64,000 nucleotides of DNA, from positions 310,001 through 374,000 of the forward strand of contig NZ_LN879457.1 of NCBI RefSeq assembly GCF_001403615.1, read 5' to 3'. The notes beneath the pieces were generated by a model. The model was not told where the DNA came from. It did no database searches and was given only the letters and a program-made list of their open reading frames with translations. A program made the position numbers and the translations under genes. Of this stretch, positions 42,624 through 50,330 are shown in pieces. This stretch comes from Desnuesiella massiliensis. GTDB taxonomy: Bacteria; Bacillota; Clostridia; Clostridiales; Clostridiaceae. Positions within the stretch are counted from its first letter, which is position 1. Each line of letters starts with the position of its first letter.

Positions 42624-42654
42624 TTGACTTTGACGCAAGGTCAAGTGATATAAT
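42624..42654 (+). promoter_or_regulatory. MerR-type promoter with 19-base spacer
   Basis: TTGACT (42624-42629) and TATAAT (42649-42654) are 19 bases apart, the overlong spacing typical of MerR-activated promoters. A dyad ACTTTGAC-GCAA-GGTCAAGT fills the spacer. It lies 31 bp before the MerR-fusion gene, so autoregulation is expected. Confidence 0.82.
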
Positions 42655-42685
42655 CGAATTATCATCCAGAAAGGAGGTTGAACTT

Positions 42686-45346
42686 ATGAAGTTGATAAAA
42701 ATCACTGATTTAACAAATCAGCTCGGTATATCTTCCCGAACACTGCGCTATTATGAGCAGGTAGGACTTGTTCAAAGCGTGCGGTTGCAGTTTGAAAAAT
42801 ACCGGTTTTATGACAGTGAGAACATTGGACGGATTAAGCAGATTATTGTTCTCAGGAAAATGCAGATTCCTATAAAGGATATCATTAGTATTTATGAAAG
42901 TGAAGATATGACTGTGCTTGTAGAAAGTTTTGTGAGCCGAATCAATGCTATAGACAATGAAATTGACGCTCTTAGAGATCTGAAGCATATTATTGATGAA
43001 TTTTTGCAGGCTATGCTGAAAAGTGGAATAAAGCATATTTCAGCCTTACCGCTTTTGTATGAAAAAATTGATAAACAGCTTGAGGCGCAGGAAATTCGTG
43101 AAAATGAAAAGGAGATTAGCTTTGAAAGACTTTCAGATCTTTCCGAAAAAATGTCGGTTCCACTGGATTTGATAATTATCGATTTACCTCCTATGCGTGT
43201 CCTTTCGTCAAAGCTGAAGGACTCTGATATATCTGATGTCGACGGCTTCTGGGACTGGCTAAGTAAAAGCAGAATACCCTTTGGAACACCCGGAAGTCAC
43301 AAGCTGTTTGAATATCAGAAGGACAATGTCCAGACAGTCATCATTCAGAATATTGACAGGGATTTTAATAATGACAGCCCTTATTCAGACTATGAATTTG
43401 AGGGCGGCCTGTTTGCTGTCGGCAGTGTTTATGTGGAGGATGACATTGCTTCATTTCATCATAGAATGATAAATAGCTTTGATAATAATCCGTATTATGA
43501 AGTAGACTATCGCCACGGAGGGCGCTTAAGGCATGAATCCCTTGCGGAGTCTGTGATTTCTTCCGACAGCAGACGCGAAAAAATCAATATATTTCTGCCT
43601 GTAAAAAGACGGCTGCCTGACGCAGAGCATTATGACCCTAATGAACAAATTTCAAATATAAACCTTGTTGAGATTGAACACGAAAATCCTGTCCTGTATG
43701 AATATAACATTCCTTTGACAGAAATTACTCCCATTTATGATCCTCATTATGAAGTACTTGAAACGGGTGAGGTGGAATACATATGCTGGATAGCCACACG
43801 AAAGCTTTCAACAAATGTTTCAGTGAAAATACCTTTTCGTGTGGATATCGAATTTAAGGCAGAAAATGAGAGTGAACGTTTTAGCTATGGAAGCGACGAA
43901 GGCAGTATCCGTTTTTATCATGGAAATAATTTATTCGGTATTAATATGGAAAACAAAGCAGACAGCAGGCTATCAAAGGAAGCGATTTGCTTTAATCAGC
44001 CTATCTTGGGGAATTATTTCACCTATCCAAAGCTTGGGAGAATTAAATATAATGAATATAATACTTTGACGTGGATTGTGGGCGAAAAGCATTTTGCTGT
44101 TGTTATTAATGGTGAAGTAAGGTACTGTGGAGTGAATTTTCCCTACATGGTTTCTGATTTATATCTTCAAAAGCCTGAAACAATTATAATCGGTTCTGAT
44201 GGACAGGGAAAGAAATATTTCAGAGCAATAACTGTTTCTCAGTTAAAAACAACACCTAAAATTAAAATAAAACAGGGAGGGCTTATTATGAGTACAAAAC
44301 AAAGCAACAACATAATACCAAATATTCACCAGCTCATTACAATGCATTATGGCGAAAATTACTGGTTTAGTGGATGTGCAAAATATGTGATGGAATGCTT
44401 GGGGGAAAAGGATTATAACTACGTTTTTTTTGCGGGACTGACGGGCGATAATTTTGCGCAGGTTTATTCATATGACCGTTTTCGCGGTGATGGAGCGACC
44501 GATTATTTTTTAAGTGACAAAGGTAATACTGATTATATCGAAAATGTCTTTGCCGCTTGTGGATATGCAAGCACTTTTATTACGATAAAACAGCTGTCAA
44601 ATAATAAAGAAATGTATCTGCATACATTAATAGCTTATATTGATAAAGGCATACCGGTTATTTTTAATCAATGGGGTAATAATCCCAGAAACAGATGGGG
44701 CTGGGGCGTCTTTGTAGGTTATGAAGACTTTGGAAAGACTTTGCTCTATATGACCGCTGACATGACCGAACCGGATAAGATTTCATTTAACAATTTGCTT
44801 CCGGATAAGCTTTTAGTTGGACAGGAGGCCTGCAACGGTTGGGTATTTGTCGGAGAAAAGAGGAAGAATGTAGAGTTGGCAGACATTTACCGCAACAGGA
44901 TATTGACATTACATCAGCTTCTGACAACAAAAACAGAGAGTTATTGTTTTGGAGCGGAGGCTTTCCGTTCATGGGCGACAGACATTGAAAGCGGGAGATT
45001 TGATAATATGAAGCCAGAAGAATTCGATGATTGGCCGATGTATACCATATATGTATGCAATCTGGCAACAAATAGCAGCTGCTGTCTTGATTTTTTAGAT
45101 AAGGCACAGGAGCTTAATCCTGATTTAAAATTAATAGGGGAAATTCGCAACTTATATGAAAAAATGCGCCTTATGTGGAATGAACAGAACGGTGAAGATT
45201 TAGAAGCGATTGGTGGAGGCTTCAACATTACACTCGGAGCATTGCAAGACAAGGAAAGACGTAATAAAATTGTCGCAAAAATCCGGGAATTTGCAGAATG
45301 TACAGACAAAGTTTTAGCTGTTTTGAGTAAGGGGTTGAATTTATAA
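42686..45346 (+). CDS. Giant MerR-family regulator fused to effector, lectin-like and peptidase-like domains
   Basis: An 886-residue fusion. Residues 1-75 form the MerR winged helix (TDLTNQLGISSRTLRYYEQVGL, FYDSENIGRIKQIIVLRKM), ~80-115 the dimer coil, and ~155-310 a GyrI-like effector domain (IIIDLPPMRVLSSKL). Residues ~355-520 look like a concanavalin/LamG-type jelly roll (RVDIEFKAEN.., WIVGEKHFAVVINGEVRYCG). Residues 535-886 start with NIIPNIHQLITMHYGENYWFSGCAKYVMECLG, reminiscent of C39/BtrH-type peptidase-like domains. The ATG at 42686 has AAGGAGG eight bases upstream. Codons are more GC-rich (CGC, GGC, CCG) than in neighbours, suggesting transfer. An internal ribosome site at 44273 precedes Met535. 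Confidence 0.85.
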   Translation: MKLIKITDLTNQLGISSRTLRYYEQVGLVQSVRLQFEKYRFYDSENIGRIKQIIVLRKMQIPIKDIISIYESEDMTVLVESFVSRINAIDNEIDALRDLKHIIDEFLQAMLKSGIKHISALPLLYEKIDKQLEAQEIRENEKEISFERLSDLSEKMSVPLDLIIIDLPPMRVLSSKLKDSDISDVDGFWDWLSKSRIPFGTPGSHKLFEYQKDNVQTVIIQNIDRDFNNDSPYSDYEFEGGLFAVGSVYVEDDIASFHHRMINSFDNNPYYEVDYRHGGRLRHESLAESVISSDSRREKINIFLPVKRRLPDAEHYDPNEQISNINLVEIEHENPVLYEYNIPLTEITPIYDPHYEVLETGEVEYICWIATRKLSTNVSVKIPFRVDIEFKAENESERFSYGSDEGSIRFYHGNNLFGINMENKADSRLSKEAICFNQPILGNYFTYPKLGRIKYNEYNTLTWIVGEKHFAVVINGEVRYCGVNFPYMVSDLYLQKPETIIIGSDGQGKKYFRAITVSQLKTTPKIKIKQGGLIMSTKQSNNIIPNIHQLITMHYGENYWFSGCAKYVMECLGEKDYNYVFFAGLTGDNFAQVYSYDRFRGDGATDYFLSDKGNTDYIENVFAACGYASTFITIKQLSNNKEMYLHTLIAYIDKGIPVIFNQWGNNPRNRWGWGVFVGYEDFGKTLLYMTADMTEPDKISFNNLLPDKLLVGQEACNGWVFVGEKRKNVELADIYRNRILTLHQLLTTKTESYCFGAEAFRSWATDIESGRFDNMKPEEFDDWPMYTIYVCNLATNSSCCLDFLDKAQELNPDLKLIGEIRNLYEKMRLMWNEQNGEDLEAIGGGFNITLGALQDKERRNKIVAKIREFAECTDKVLAVLSKGLNL
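44273..44290 (+). promoter_or_regulatory. Internal ribosome binding site in frame within the MerR fusion
   Basis: GGGAGGGCTTATTATG puts a strong ribosome site six bases before an in-frame ATG at 44288 (Met535), exactly at the border of the C-terminal domain. The 352-residue domain could be made as a separate protein. Confidence 0.5.
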
Positions 45347-45388
45347 ATCATCAGATAATCTAAGCAATTGAATGGTAATTAAAGCTGA

Positions 45389-45440
45389 AAGGAGCTGTTG
45401 CAAAATAATTAATTAATCAGTTATTTTGCAACAGCTCCTT
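45389..45440. terminator. 20-bp-stem hairpin after the MerR fusion gene
   Basis: AAGGAGCTGTTGCAAAATAA and its exact complement (45421-45440) enclose 12 bases. Its outer part GGAGC-GTTG resembles that of the palindrome at 42438. Confidence 0.82.
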
Positions 45441-45441
45441 G

Positions 45442-45462
45442 TTGTGTAAAAAAACAGAAAAA
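45442..45462 (+). repeat. Right direct repeat flanking the MerR segment
   Basis: TTGTGTAAAAAAACAGAAAA matches the repeat at 42492-42512 with one mismatch, in the same orientation. The following ~250 bases up to 45710 hold a small terminator-like CGGATTC/GAATCCG hairpin and a very short ORF, otherwise nothing. Confidence 0.65.
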
Positions 45463-45514
45463 CGGATTCCTAAGAATCCGCACTCCTCCACGGTATAATT
45501 AATTATGCCATTAA

Positions 45515-45598
45515 CTAAATATACTGCAAAAGATTATAACGAACTTGGGTGAACTTATCAACTAGTTTTGCTATTAAGTTTGGAAGGGTTGGTTCCAT
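45515..45598 (-). CDS. Possible 27-residue peptide or gene remnant
   Basis: ATG at 45598 with GAGGAG ten bases upstream; the product starts MEPTLPNLIAKLVDKFTQVR. It may be the stub of a deleted gene near the border of the atypical segment. Weak support. Confidence 0.22.
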   Translation of the reverse strand: MEPTLPNLIAKLVDKFTQVRYNLLQYI

Positions 45599-45710
45599 AT
45601 CGTAAAATCTCCTCTTATACAAAACTTTATGATAAGAAATTAAAATTATAAGTTTCAATTAAAAATTCATACAACAACTTTACATTCACTCTATACTCGT
45701 TGTGACTATA

Positions 45711-46193
45711 TTACTTGAGCTTTAGCTCACCCACAATTTCTTGGGCGGATACGTATCTACTCTTTTCAATTGAAATGGTTTCAACTGCATCCATATTAGT
45801 AAAGACAACAATGATATCTGTTTCCTTTTCTTTCTTTAATACTTCTTTAATATCCATGTGAGCGATCACTGTACTCGTATCCACATGTTCGCCCTCTTTC
45901 ACCTTAATCGTAAATGGTAGCCCATCTAACTCAACCGTATCGATCCCCATATGGACAAGTACCTCTAATCCGTTCTGATCTTTGATACAGATGGCGTGCT
46001 TTGTAGAAAAGATACTAATGACTTCACCAACACAAGGTGAGAATACTATCCCGCCCTCTGGTTGAACTGCAAATCCGTCTCCTAGCATTTTGTTTGCGAA
46101 CATCTCATCGTTCACTTCTTCTATTTTGATCACTCTACCATTTGCTGGTGAGTGAAGCTTGACTACATCTTTCTTAGAAAATAACTTGAACAT
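45711..46193 (-). CDS. PTS EIIA component, glucose (Crr) family
   Basis: A 160-residue EIIA domain: VVKLHSPANGRVIKIEEVNDEMFANKMLGDGFAVQP, then VLVHMGIDTVELDGLPF with the phospho-acceptor histidine, and HVDTSTVIAHMDI. Complete by length. It would take phosphate from HPr and pass it to an EIIB. The last gene of a minus-strand trio whose EIIC is beheaded, so its sugar partner may be lost. Start at 46193, six bases from GGAGG. Confidence 0.9.
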   Translation of the reverse strand: MFKLFSKKDVVKLHSPANGRVIKIEEVNDEMFANKMLGDGFAVQPEGGIVFSPCVGEVISIFSTKHAICIKDQNGLEVLVHMGIDTVELDGLPFTIKVKEGEHVDTSTVIAHMDIKEVLKKEKETDIIVVFTNMDAVETISIEKSRYVSAQEIVGELKLK

Positions 46194-46215
46194 ACGTTCC
46201 TCCAATCACGGTATT

Positions 46216-46686
46216 CTATACAATTGCCTGAATGCGTAAGTTTACAAAGAGAATTAAGATATGTAATCCTAGCAGTGCAAAACTTGCGATATTCTTCTTC
46301 AAGTTTCCACTAAAGATATCTTCTCTTTTAAGTGGAAAGTATCTTAGATAACTAATATACAGCAGCATTAGAGCTACAATGTAATTTTGTATGAGTATTT
46401 GTGATGCGGCTAGAAGTAAAAACGTTAAACCAGTATAACTCTCATCTTCATCACTCTTGATCTTTAAACGGAGTTTTAGGAGTATTGCAGCCGTGAATAT
46501 CTTTCCGCATACCGCTAGTAAGTCCGAACCAAAGATTGGATTGCTTTCAATGATTGACATGACTGGAGTATCGCTAGAGACACTCATCATCTTCAAATGA
46601 AAGTAATAGAATACAATCGACAGAACAAGTAGTGCGATTGACACATTAAGTAAACTTAATAGGTTTGAATTTTTAACTTTTTTCAT
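46216..46686 (-). CDS. Small membrane protein within PTS operon, unknown
   Basis: A 156-residue protein with four predicted membrane helices (about residues 10-30, 50-70, 85-110 and 133-153). I do not recognise the family. It overlaps the end of the EIIB gene by 14 bases and lies 22 bases before the EIIA gene, so it belongs to the PTS operon. AAGAGG is its ribosome site. Confidence 0.65.
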   Translation of the reverse strand: MKKVKNSNLLSLLNVSIALLVLSIVFYYFHLKMMSVSSDTPVMSIIESNPIFGSDLLAVCGKIFTAAILLKLRLKIKSDEDESYTGLTFLLLAASQILIQNYIVALMLLYISYLRYFPLKREDIFSGNLKKNIASFALLGLHILILFVNLRIQAIV

Positions 46687-47209
46687 TTAAATTTTCCTCT
46701 TTTATCAATTCTTCAAATCTCTCTCTTACAATTGGTACATCTAGTCCAACTATAATTTGAAATGCATTTCCCTTTTCAACAAGACCATGTGCACCCACTT
46801 CTTTAAAGTTCTCAGCAGATGCTACTAGTTTTTCATCTTTAACTTTGACTCTTAGACGAGATGCACAGTTCGTTACAAATTCGATATTAGCTTTTCCGCC
46901 AAGTAATGAGAGAAACTTAATTGCTTTAACTGTGTTTGCATCATTGGATGACACATCCTCAAGAGAGCCCTTTTCCTTAGCCATCTTTTCTTTATAATCT
47001 GATTTAGAATATAACTTAATATTCATGTCTTCACGGCCTGGCGTCTTAATATCAAATTTTTTAATTAAGAAATAGAACACTCCAAACCATATGAACATGA
47101 AGACTAGACCAATGATGATTTGCTTAATGAACATTGCGTGATGATTTGGCCATAGTGGAATCCAGTTCATCAATGTAAATTCTATTAGGTTACCTGCCGA
47201 TCCACGCAT
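46673..47209 (-). pseudogene. 5'-truncated PTS EIICB (MalX/glucose type)
   Basis: The 178 residues visible comprise only the last membrane helices of an EIIC domain (SAGNLIEFTLMNWIPLWPNHH, IIIGLVFMFIWFGVFYFLIKKFDIKTPGRED) plus a complete EIIB domain with the phospho-cysteine in NIEFVTNCASRLRVKV. A normal EIIC is about 380-400 residues, so roughly 300 are missing. Homology starts right beside a perfect 15-bp hairpin at 47213, with no ribosome site. The deletion removed sugar transport; the EIIB part may still be folded if expressed. Confidence 0.8.
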
Positions 47210-47212
47210 ATG

Positions 47213-47246
47213 ATCACTACTATTTATGTGAATAAATAGTAGTGAT
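47213..47246. repeat. Perfect 15-bp hairpin at the truncation point
   Basis: ATCACTACTATTTAT-GTGA-ATAAATAGTAGTGAT lies between the beheaded PTS gene and the T-box promoter. It marks the point where PTS homology ends. Confidence 0.7.
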
Positions 47247-47254
47247 TTAAAATA

Positions 47255-47283
47255 TGGACATATGTAGTTTTTTATGCTATAAT
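47255..47283 (+). promoter_or_regulatory. Promoter of the T-box/lysS unit
   Basis: TGGACA (47255-47260), 17-base spacer, TATAAT (47278-47283). Confidence 0.65.
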
Positions 47284-47289
47284 CCTTTA

Positions 47290-47572
47290 AAGACTATGAA
47301 GAGAAGAGTAGATAAATATATGAATTTACAGAGAGCTCTACAGGGTGAGAATGAGCAAGGATTTTTTTATTGAAGAAGGTCTCAGAGTTGCACACCGAGT
47401 CTGGTTTCAGAGGTAGGCTGTGACGGTATAACCCGTTATAAGTTATAGAGTATACAATTAATTATGTACTTAAAGAGGTCTATATGGCAACATATTGATA
47501 AACTGAGGTGGTACCACGAATATATAACTTTCGTCCTCAAGATTAAAATCTTGGAGGTGAAAGTTTTTTTAT
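47290..47572 (+). ncRNA. T-box riboswitch of lysS
   Basis: Stem I contains the AGAGAGC and AGTA-type loop elements. The T-box sequence TGAGGTGGTACCACG lies at 47504-47518. The terminator AACTTTCGTCCTCAAGATT..AATCTTGGAGGTGAAAGTTT ends with TTTTTTT (to 47570). In the stem I 3' side, GAAGAAGGTCT puts AAG (Lys) directly before the bases that close stem I, in agreement with the lysyl-tRNA synthetase downstream; the register is my inference. Confidence 0.92.
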
Positions 47573-47626
47573 TTGTCTAAAAATCTATTAAATCATAAAT
47601 AAATATTAAAAGGTGGTATAGCTAAA

Positions 47627-49147
47627 ATGTATAAGGAATTTGAAAGTATAGAAAACTTAGAAAATATAATGCCAGATTCAAATGAATTTGTAGTGGAAAG
47701 AGTTAAAAAGTTAAATAAGCTTTATGAACTGGGGGTTAATCCATATCCTTATGGCTACAAAAATATAACTCATACTAAGGATATTTTTGATAACTTTGAA
47801 AATATAAAAGAAGAGCAAGAGTTTACATTAGCAGGAAGGGTTATTCTAATAAGAAGGATGGGAAATGCTACATTTGCCAATATTATAGATGAAAAAGGAA
47901 AAATACAAATATTCTTAAGCAAAAAGCAAATAGGTACTGAAAGCTATGAAATCTTAAAATTAATTGATGCAGGAGATATTATTGGAGTTGATGGAACTGT
48001 ATTTAAGACACAGACAGGTGAAATCACTATTAAAGTAAATCAGTTTGAATTATTGTCAAAGTCCATTAGAACACTTCCAGAAAAATATCACGGTATACAA
48101 GATGCTGATTTGAGGCAAAGACATCGTTCATTAGATATGATAATGAATGAAGGTGTTAAAGAACGATTTATTAAACGTTCAAAAGCCATAACAGTTATCA
48201 GAGAATATTTAAACAATTTAAATTTTGTTGAGGCAGATACTCCTGTTCTGGATACTAAATACGGCGGAGGAGAGGCAAAGCCATTTACAACCTTTGTTAA
48301 CGCATTGGATTGTAATGTATTTATGAATGTTTCTCCAGAATTATATTTAAAAAGACTTATAGTTGGAGGAATTGAAAGAGTTTATACCTTTGCAAGGGCT
48401 TTTAGAAATGAGGGAATTGATAGAACGCATTATCCAGAATTTTGCTTGTTTGAATGTTATATGTCTTATGCTGACTACAATGATATGATGAAACTTATGG
48501 AGAATATGTATGAATATGTATTTAACAGAGTTAATGGAACAACAAAGATTCAGTATGGAGACGCAGAAATTGATTTTAAAGCTCCATGGAAGAGAGAGAA
48601 GATGTGTGACCTTGTAAAAAAGGATACAGGAATTGATGTTGAGACACTTACTAGGGAAGAAATTATTAAAAGTATTAAGGACAATGAGCTCTTAATAGAA
48701 AGTCAAAATGAGGGCTTAGTTATTGCTGAATGTTCAAAGGGAGAATTAATAGTTAATTTGTTTGAAGTGTATTCTGAAAAGAAACTAATTCAACCAACCT
48801 TCGTTATAGACTTTCCGAGAGAATCTTCTCCGTTATGTAAGATTCATAGACATAACTCGGATTTAATTGAAAGGTTTGAACCTTATGCTTATGGTGTTGA
48901 GCTTGGGAACGCTTATTCAGAACTTAATGACCCATTGAAGCAAAGAATACTTTTGCATGAACAAGCATCAAAACTAAGAGCTGGACTCGAAACAGCGAGT
49001 CCAATGGATGAAGAATTCGCTGTTGCTATCGATACTGCAATGCCACCAACTGGGGGATTAGGAATAGGTATTGATAGAATGATAATGTTTCTTACTGGTT
49101 CTTATACCATAAAAGATGTTATAGCATTTCCTCTAATTAAAAGATAA
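47627..49147 (+). CDS. lysS: Lysyl-tRNA synthetase, class II
   Basis: A 506-residue class II synthetase. Anticodon-binding OB domain at about 60-150 (FTLAGRVILIRRMGNATFANI), motif 2 in VYTFARAFRNEGIDRTHYPEF and motif 3 in PPTGGLGIGIDRMIMFLTGS. The N-terminus (LNKLYELGVNPYPYGY) is normal. It is controlled by a lysine-type T-box. The gene lies at the edge of an accessory-looking stretch and most clostridia keep another, non-T-box lysS near dus/greA, so this could be a second, inducible copy; that cannot be decided here. Ribosome site AAAGGTGG. Confidence 0.95.
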   Translation: MYKEFESIENLENIMPDSNEFVVERVKKLNKLYELGVNPYPYGYKNITHTKDIFDNFENIKEEQEFTLAGRVILIRRMGNATFANIIDEKGKIQIFLSKKQIGTESYEILKLIDAGDIIGVDGTVFKTQTGEITIKVNQFELLSKSIRTLPEKYHGIQDADLRQRHRSLDMIMNEGVKERFIKRSKAITVIREYLNNLNFVEADTPVLDTKYGGGEAKPFTTFVNALDCNVFMNVSPELYLKRLIVGGIERVYTFARAFRNEGIDRTHYPEFCLFECYMSYADYNDMMKLMENMYEYVFNRVNGTTKIQYGDAEIDFKAPWKREKMCDLVKKDTGIDVETLTREEIIKSIKDNELLIESQNEGLVIAECSKGELIVNLFEVYSEKKLIQPTFVIDFPRESSPLCKIHRHNSDLIERFEPYAYGVELGNAYSELNDPLKQRILLHEQASKLRAGLETASPMDEEFAVAIDTAMPPTGGLGIGIDRMIMFLTGSYTIKDVIAFPLIKR

Positions 49148-49174
49148 TAATAAAATAATATATACAATATAAGA

Positions 49175-49222
49175 AGAATGACTCATATCACTATAAAAAG
49201 TGTTGATATGAGTCATTCTGCT
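49175..49222 (+). terminator. Hairpin after lysS
   Basis: AGAATGACTCATATCA and TGATATGAGTCATTCT form a 16-bp stem; the T-run is weak. The following ~300 bases (49223-49520) show no gene or motif I recognise. Confidence 0.6.
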
Positions 49223-49528
49223 GTTATATGTTATTTAATTTATTTATATGTATTTTTAGTTACAAAAAAATTTTAAATAATGGTATATTCTTAGTTTACG
49301 TAAGGTTTTCTTCAACTTAATTGACTCAAGTTTAATTAATTCGCATAAGTTTACGATTGTTCACTAAATGTTAAAGCTATCTATTTAAGCCATTTCTATT
49401 TAGGAAAGTATAGATAATGACACGCTTGCTGGTATTACCCCAATTAAACATAGTTTTTCCTTCATGTGTGTTGTGCAAGTATTAAAATAAAGTTGGACAA
49501 TACAACAAAGACCTAGTATAGCAATTCT

Positions 49529-49579
49529 GTCTCAAATTATCTAAAAAAAGGTCTCAATCTTTTAGATAATAGTCTCAAA
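49529..49579. repeat. Three GTCTCAA direct repeats around a stem
   Basis: GTCTCAA occurs at 49529, 49551 and 49572, 21-22 bases apart (two helical turns). Between them TTATCTAAAA and TTTTAGATAA form an inverted repeat. This could be a protein-binding array or the worn end of an IS21-like element. Confidence 0.45.
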
Positions 49580-49633
49580 CTATTTGTAAGCTTACATGTT
49601 TTTTTATTAAGTTGTTAAAAAAAATATTTACAA

Positions 49634-49651
49634 CGTAACAATGTTATGTTA
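49634..49651. promoter_or_regulatory. Possible operator before yhbD-like gene
   Basis: GTAAC-AATGTTAT-GTTAC is an inverted repeat about 30 bases before the start codon at 49677, where a regulator-like MerR-type protein is encoded. Confidence 0.4.
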
Positions 49652-49676
49652 CACTACTTGCAAAGGAGGTTGTTTT

Positions 49677-50303
49677 ATGGAAGAGGATTTAATATCTAAA
49701 AAGGACCTTTTAAACATTACGGGTATATCCTATGGTCAATTATATAGATGGAAAAGAAAAAATATAATACCTGAGGAATGGTTTATAAAGAAGTCCAGCT
49801 TTACAGGTCAGGAGACCTTTTTCCCAAAAGATAAAATTCTAGATAGGATAAATAAGATAAAAGACATGAAGGATGATTTATCTTTAGATGAGCTAGCGGA
49901 TAGGTTTTCACCAGAGCCCTCTAAGATTATTTTGAATAAAAGCTATATTTCTCAGAATAAAGTGGTAGAGGAAAGAATATTAGATATATACGAATCTATA
50001 GCTGGATCAAAGGCAGAGTATAAATTTGAAGATGTGCTGTGCATGTATATACTTCAGGAATTGCTAAGCTCTGGGAACATAACCTTGGAAGAAGGAAAAA
50101 ACTTTATAACAATGTTAGTAGACAATTATGAAAGCATAAAGGGAAAAAATTATGACTTAATATTTATAAGAAAATTAGGAGTTGGCACTTGGATTATTGT
50201 ATCCACTAATGTGGAGTTTTACATGGAGGAGGGGGCTAAATTAATAGTTAAAGCTTCTATCTCTAAATATATTGAAGAATTGAAATTAAAAATTGAAAAA
50301 TAA
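49677..50303 (+). CDS. YhbD-type protein (DUF4004) with MerR-like HTH
   Basis: A 208-residue protein. Residues 1-55 form a MerR-like HTH (SKKDLLNITGISYGQLYRWKRKNIIPEEWFIKKSSFTGQETFFPKDKI), the rest is a helical domain of the YhbD/DUF4004 family. In Bacillus the same gene precedes bactofilin genes (yhbE, yhbF), exactly as here, so it probably regulates or assists the following bactofilin. The ATG at 49677 has AAAGGAGG seven bases upstream; an earlier in-frame ATG (49641) lies in the operator-like sequence. Confidence 0.85.
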   Translation: MEEDLISKKDLLNITGISYGQLYRWKRKNIIPEEWFIKKSSFTGQETFFPKDKILDRINKIKDMKDDLSLDELADRFSPEPSKIILNKSYISQNKVVEERILDIYESIAGSKAEYKFEDVLCMYILQELLSSGNITLEEGKNFITMLVDNYESIKGKNYDLIFIRKLGVGTWIIVSTNVEFYMEEGAKLIVKASISKYIEELKLKIEK

Positions 50304-50330
50304 ATAGATTTTTATGGGAGGATTAAATAA

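Noticed and set aside
42451..42705. 84-codon open frame on the minus strand across the 54-bp palindrome
   Set aside because: It reads through the hairpin and the MerR promoter/operator, with no ribosome site or recognisable product.
42438..45440. Integron attC sites at the hairpins
   Set aside because: No GTTRRRY/RYYYAAC pair in the right arrangement and no integrase gene; hairpin borders alone do not suffice.
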